From Stichopus chloronotus (taxonomy: Eukaryota > Echinodermata > Holothuroidea > Aspidochirotida > Stichopodidae): DNA of 64,000 bases. The notes beneath the pieces are model-generated. The model did no database searches. It saw only the letters and a list, made by a program, of their open reading frames with translations, and had not been told where the DNA came from. The stretch is taken from contig SFZH01000008.1 in NCBI GenBank assembly GCA_021234535.1, positions 8,254,897 through 8,318,896 of the forward strand. The letters run 5' to 3'. The position numbers and the translations under genes are program-made. This document shows, piece by piece, positions 48,882 to 64,000 of this stretch. Numbering within the stretch: the first letter of the stretch is position 1; the number at the start of each line of letters is the position of its first letter.

Positions 48882-51800
48882 ATGGGAATGAAACTGTTCA
48901 GGAGGAGGCACGTGAAGAACAAAGCTAACAGAGGAAGGTAACTATACCACATTACTAACGTTCTGTATAACAAACAAACACACACATGAACATTCAAACC
49001 CCTAACAGTAGGACAATTCTTTGCCTATCGTCTTTACTCATAACCTATCTAATCAGAAACAGACTTAAGGGACAAAGCAATAGAAACAGGTAATACCTTT
49101 CATGAAAATATCTCATTTCTCAATCCTCTAACAGACGCACTCGTTGGAACAAGATCTTTTGGTGGTTTGCTTGCTGCAGATCTCATACTTTTGAGTCTGC
49201 GCAGAATACCACTTCCAGCGATGCTTCCCATGATGCATCACTAAAGATATCCTCAATCTCTTCTGACCGTTCTTTCTCAAGTGGTGCCGAGTTCAACTCT
49301 CTGATGGTAATTTGGGTTTGATTTCTTTAATAATAGTTGTATAGTTATTGATATCGTAGTATGAAATGGGATAATAATATTCAAATGATATTTAAAAAAG
49401 TCACTTATACGTCGCTCAATTATGTGACGTCATTCTTTCACGTTCTCTCTCAGACAAGCTTCGAATCTTGGAGCAGTGAAACTGTGGTCGCACCTCAACA
49501 AGTTGAAACGTCATTTGATGACGTCAATCTGCTAACCAGGTCAGTTTGTTTTTCTTCTTTCTGTATATAGTCTCTCTCAATTTTCTTTTTCTGTACTTTT
49601 GGAATTCCTCTACTTATTACTTTCTTGCTTCAGTCAACAGTTCACCTAAAAATATTGACCAAATATTTGAACGGTTTGGCTGATTATCTCTATTTTTCAC
49701 ACTGGACTTCTGGCAAACTTCTGACACTACCGAAAATACTGAGCCCCTTCCTCTTTAAGGGGAAAAAATGTTGGAAACAGATCAAGTAAATATTTTGTAA
49801 TTTGTCCACGTGTTCATGTTTGAGTAGCTTGAGAAATATTTGACGTACGTATACTTAGCATGTACTACCAATCACGGCTGCTGCAGTGATCCTAGGTAAA
49901 CTTAAAATTTATTCCCTTTCGCAAATGGTCTTTTTGACTTTTTACACAGGATAACTAACGAATCGACATGAATACCACTTTTCCTTTGTACGTCTCTGTA
50001 TTCACTTCGTACAAACATTATGTAGAATAACTATGGATATTTCTTTTCGAAATACTTCTTCTAGATGTGAATTAATGCCACCGAAGTTAAGTTCATTTAA
50101 AACCCGTTTTGTTGAATCATCAAATTATATCAATAGACTTTTGCTAAACGCAAAGTGTGCAACAATTCCGTCCTCTCTTTTCCACGTTCATGGATGTAAT
50201 TGGTATCGTACCAATAGTCAACTTTTCTGTGTGATAAATTTTCATTAAAATTAAATCACTCACTGGTGAATACTTTTGGCTAAGATGTCACTATTTGCTC
50301 AACATTCGTGTAAATGTTATCAAAGATAGAGAAAATCGTTCTCTGAAGTAGACATCGAAATGATAAAGCAACAATAATGTCCTGCAAGTACAAAGCGACC
50401 TTGGAGGCCAAAAGAGAGCTACATGACGTCAGAGCCAGACTCTGTTAAAGGAAATTCTTTCGAACTATTTTTCAGTATCTCAAAATCTCTTCCCCAGCTC
50501 TCTCCGATCAGATGTCAAGACTCAATGCGACCAATATATCAAGATCTGTGAGGCTCTGGGATTCCACCAAGTCCCCTTCATCCCTCCAGACGACCTAGAA
50601 GAAGTGGAGGACCAGTGGGGTACCCCTGTGTTCCTGGGTGGTGGCGTCAACGGCGGGGTGACTCTGATGAGGCGTAAATCAACGAGGACTCTGGTGGCGG
50701 TGAAGAGCCAGTACAAGAGCTTGGAATACGAGCAGGCCTCTGAGGTAATTCGAGTACCTCGATCCCTATGTTAAAATCAACTCTTCGACATATATATATA
50801 TAGATAGGAATCTACCGGGTAAAAGATAGATGAAGTGAAAACGGAGGAAAAGACGATTGAAGGGAAGGGTGAAATTACTTGATGATTTGGGCAGTCATAC
50901 AGCAGCTATAAATCCTTACCCGAGGTCTGCTGATGTATTTTGGACTATTTCACACTGCTTAAATTTTGACGTGATTATATTGGAACCTGGAAAACTCGTT
51001 TGGTTCTGCTCAATGCTTTTGCACCTTTAAGTCCTATTTTCTGCTGACGAAGTGACATTTTCAAGATGACACTTAGAATTGTTGCAGCATTTGAAAACTG
51101 TATTTCACATTCTTCGTTTCCACAGAACTTCGAACGTGAATTTAGGGTCCTACTGAGTTTACAAGGACTGGATCGGTTCCCCAAGTTATACGGAGTAACG
51201 ACACCACAAGATGGCGGCCCTTTTCCGGCTATCGTTGAAGAGTTTATCGGAGATAGCCAATCGCATCATGGCACTAGCCTCTATGAGGCTATCAAAGCCA
51301 AACGCATTACAAAGTACCAGTCCATTCTCGTGGCCTTAGAGATTGCCGAGGCTATGAGAGACATGCATCGGCGTAACTGGCTCCATTGTGATCTGAAATC
51401 AGACAACATCCTTGTACAGCCATCAGCCTCTAACAACCCCGGTATTTCAGAACCAACAGCACAATCTGCAGTCATCAACGTAAAGTTGATCGACTTTGGT
51501 TTCGCATGCCGATGTGAACGGGGATGGACTTTACCTTAATATGGATGACGAACAGCAAAGAAGTGCCCTGTTAGCATCAAGACACATCGCACCTGAGGTC
51601 ATCAGAGGTCAAATGGCCTTCTACAAAGCGTCAGAGGTCTTTTCGCTTGGATTAATCTTCAGAGACCTCAGTACCCTTGGAGACACTTTCCTGGATATTC
51701 TTGGCAAACAGTGCATGAAAGTAAATCCAGACGACCGACCAGATATCGATGATGTCATTGATCTCATCCAATTTACCATCCAAAAGATGCAACAGTCATG

Positions 51801-52763
51801 ATTTTTCTTTTTAATTTTGACTTTTTTTCTGAATATTTTCGACATTTTTTACTTTTTTTTATATTTTGAACATTTTATTATCTCCAAAATTACTAAAACC
51901 TTTATTTACTTCTCATGTCTTTGAAAATATGGACTCTATACTGAATACAAATTTATTCCTTTTTTTTCCAAAACTAATAAGCACGTTCCGTCTTTTCTTT
52001 ATTTGGTGTGTTCAAATAACATCTCTGCATGACCTCTCATACCTGTACAGGGCGGCATTTGCGGTGACTCTTGAGGTGACTGTCCTTGTGGACTGCTGTG
52101 GTCATGGCTGTTGTCTGTCTCATCCGTTTCCCATTGTCCTAGTCCCACACTCAGAGTGGGGGGACTTAGAAGTATTCCATTTCTTATTCCCACTGGTTCG
52201 TGGTGTAGTTCGATGGGCTCTTTTGAGCCCCCCCCCCCCCCCGCGCCGTTACAAATTTAATCCTATCGAAACCCTTACAGCCCCTAGACCGAACCAAAGT
52301 CTGTCGTCACACTATATGAACTCCTGAAACCCCGTTAAACTATCATCTAAATTGTGCGGGGCATACCGTAATATCCTGTTTCTTTGGATTTACATTTTTG
52401 ACAGTAAGGATTTCTGGAGCTTACATGCTGATCAGGGAAGGAGGCAATTTCCGACGATCTAGGGGGTAGCTTTTATGTCAAATTTTTCTGGTATATTCCT
52501 CTCCGATCGATGGTGGAGCTCCGCTTAGGTAGTCCTCCCTACAATTTTCTGTTCCCCCTCAACTTGTCCAAATTTCTGGTTGCCCCACTGCAGAAGAGGC
52601 AAACTGTAGTTATGTATTACATTATATGACACTAGTTTAGACCATCCCACTTATGTCCCAGGACCCCCCTAAAAAAATAATAATTTGCTGCATGACCCCC
52701 ACCCCAATAAAAAAAAATAATAATCTAGCTGCACCACTGCGACCACGTCGACTCTCTTGACGA
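48163..52763 (+). repeat. Right arm of the 9 kb imperfect palindrome
   Basis: Inverted partner of 43630-48005. Beyond the kinase stop, matching sequence continues through GTGACTCTTGAGGTGACTGT (near 52065), the poly-C-interrupted stretch at 52235, and TTTCTGGAGCTTACATGCTG-like sequence near 52410. It is slightly longer than the left arm because of insertions, for example about 35 bp in kinase intron 1 near 49080-49110. Confidence 0.9.
48882..51801 (+). pseudogene. Protein kinase-domain protein, right copy, frameshifted
   Basis: Exons 48882-48937, 49135-49306, 49454-49539, 50498-50744 and 51126-51801 match the left copy exon for exon, and all splice sites are intact. The glycine loop, VAVK and HCDLKSDN are all present. 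In the last exon an extra T (about 51507) directly after the DFG motif shifts the frame and gives a stop at 51537-51539. The product would be about 324 aa, lacking APE and most of the C-lobe. Beyond the shift the original frame stays open to the normal stop at 51799-51801, with few amino-acid changes. The break is therefore recent, polymorphic, or a base-calling error, and the call of pseudogene is provisional. Confidence 0.8.
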
Positions 52764-54442
52764 TCTTTCGTACTACAAGTTGCAATCAAAGGCGGAATGT
52801 CCTATAATCATGGGACTATGGACCATCGTGACCAGACAACTACCCGGGACAATTGTCCTCCCCCCCCGTAACAATTCTCACCAGAGCAATCCCCAACCCT
52901 GAGAATTCCACATCTGACAACTCCCTCCCGACAAAATTGTTCAGAGGATCGAGGAAAAATTGTCTGTTAACCGTGAACCACATCTCTCCAAAGAGTCTTC
53001 GTCGTACCTCTTGATGGAGTTAACAAACAGTTTACTCCTCTAAAAATCAAGACATCACCAAACAAATCAATTCGATACATCGGACTTTGGTGAAGGATAC
53101 ATAAGGCATATCATATGAGTTCTCTCCATGGCGTCACTAGTATTTCCATTTGGAAATAGGCAATGCTTAATGGAAATTGTGGCTATTTCTAACATATTAT
53201 TTTTAAAGATTAATTTGGTCAATACTCTAAAATAAGTTTAAATTTACACGTATGTGCTTTGAGGTAAGACTCCTTTTTGTTAAATTTTTCTTTCAGTGTG
53301 ACCCCACTACCAGTTTAAATCAATTTTACGTCGTCCTCGGGGCGATAACCAAAAGTAAATACGGTACAGTATGTTAGATGCAACTTGCATAGAATAAACA
53401 TACATTTAGGAAAAGTACACTGTAAAAAATGTCTGTAAATAAAACAAAGAAATAAATAAGAATTACAGAAATTAATTAATTCTGGAAACTAATTACCAGA
53501 ACATTTCTGTTTTCCTTTTGTATTTCTTTATTTTATTTTCTGTAAATTTTAGTTTAAATTTACATTTTTAACAGTGTATGTTGTTTTTAGACCCATATCT
53601 ATTCGACTATGCGAGAGAAAATCGAAACAACACCGCGTGGGAAATACACGGAGTTGCACATATCCATATCGGCCTTAGCCACATGTCTGTCCTTTATAGC
53701 CTACTTTACATGCGCTACACCCCTGTGTACCATGAAATACCCAGCCGCCGCCCACAGCCTTACATGGGCCTCACAACGCCTCACCATCTTCTTTTGTCAT
53801 CTCTTGAGGTATCACAATTGCGTCCCCAGCGCGACTTTCCCTGAATGTTGTTAAATGATACGATAACCAGAGGTACCATTGACAGGTTAGGGTGTGTCCT
53901 TTCGAGAAGCCATAAACAGGAACGATACCACGGGAATATCGACTGTTCTAAACGAAGTAATACTAACATGGATAGGCCTGTACTCACAATTCACGTTAAC
54001 ATCACAGGAAGAGGACACAGCCACGCTGCCGTGAGAATACCGTTTCTCTCTTCTATTTTCTTTTTCTTTTTTTGGCATTTGAGTTACGATAAATTCAAGG
54101 AGCAGTCTTGTGAGCTTTAAACCACGTAATCACATCGTCATCAATCACATCACATCATTTGGACTTTGAAGTCGGCTTAATCCGGCTGAGCAAATTACGA
54201 AAAGGGATTAAATCATTTCACGATAGGATATCGGAGGAAAACAAAACAAATGAGTTAAGTAACCCATTGCTCTTACGATATACGTAGAATTTTGCAAATA
54301 CGGTATACCGTTTTTTTTTGTTTTAAGGTTCACTTGGACCGGACAGCGGTGCTTCCTGGGATGGACTTGCAATACTGAAATAAAACTTTCTGTTAGTCTT
54401 CAAACTTTCCTCTCGAGGTTGCCCTATTTTGTTAATAACTAA
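52764..54442. other. Intergenic region upstream of the LDLa/MAM gene
   Basis: No recognised exon. It contains a 163-bp MITE-like hairpin (53416-53578) and must contain the promoter of the LDLa/MAM gene. The two overlapping frames of 81-88 aa at 53578-53854 show no domain and look like chance. Confidence 0.5.
53416..53578. mobile_element. Tc1/mariner-like MITE with CACTG ends
   Basis: Left end TACACTGTAAAAAATGT and right end ACATTTTTAACAGTGTA are near-perfect inverted repeats. The interior also folds back (AAAGAAATAAATAAG against TTTCTTTATTTTATTTTC). The element starts and ends with TA, as expected for a TA target duplication. Non-coding, 163 bp. The superfamily call rests only on the TA and end sequence. 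Confidence 0.7.
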
Positions 54443-63996
<9,554 letters not shown>

Positions 63997-64000
63997 GTGA

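Noticed and set aside
53578..53854. Two overlapping 81-88 aa frames as a possible upstream exon of the LDLa/MAM gene
   Set aside because: No signal peptide, no domain, and the real first exon has its own ATG directly after an in-frame stop.

Overview
This 64 kb window is eukaryotic genomic DNA from an animal. It is AT-rich, its genes are split by introns, and it is full of degenerate repeats, MITE-like hairpins and simple repeats. Gene content (ethanolamine kinase, METTL15, an SLC35G-type transporter, a chained LDLa/MAM-domain secreted protein and a lineage-type protein kinase) and intron structure suggest an invertebrate deuterostome. An echinoderm such as a sea cucumber is my best guess, but the taxon is an inference and not proven by the sequence. 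I found no rRNA, tRNA or CRISPR array.

Layout. (1) 1-2.2 kb: an intronless 380-aa SLC35G/EamA-type transporter, + strand. (2) 2.2-10.4 kb: non-coding, repeat-bearing. (3) 10.389-30.090 kb: a complete ethanolamine kinase gene, + strand, 8 coding exons, 350 aa, with every splice junction and phase consistent. Its large introns hold a probable hAT-type element with matching ends, several degenerate tandem arrays, and a dense scatter of CTGTAC/GTACAG words. (4) 34.578-39.216 kb: a complete METTL15 (mitochondrial RsmH-type rRNA methyltransferase) gene, - strand, 4 coding exons, 414 aa, convergent with ethanolamine kinase and containing one GC-AG intron. (5) 43.6-52.8 kb: a roughly 9 kb imperfect palindrome. 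Each arm carries one copy of the same five-exon protein kinase gene, and the two copies point away from a short central spacer. The left copy is intact (411 aa). The right copy has a single-base insertion just after DFG and is probably a pseudogene, or else an assembly/base error. (6) 54.443 kb to the right edge: the 5' part of a secreted LDLa-MAM-LDLa-MAM gene, + strand, 8 exons in the window. It has one in-frame TAG inside otherwise well conserved MAM sequence.

The genes do not form an operon or an obvious pathway. Ethanolamine kinase (CDP-ethanolamine pathway) and METTL15 (mitochondrial ribosome) are housekeeping genes. The kinase pair and the MAM/LDLa gene look like expandable lineage-type families. 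The main unusual structures are the kinase palindrome with its broken arm, the nonsense codon in the MAM gene, the CTGTAC-rich introns, and four dispersed repeat families present as pairs within this one window. All coordinates, splice calls and repeat matches were made by eye; no alignment or database search was run.
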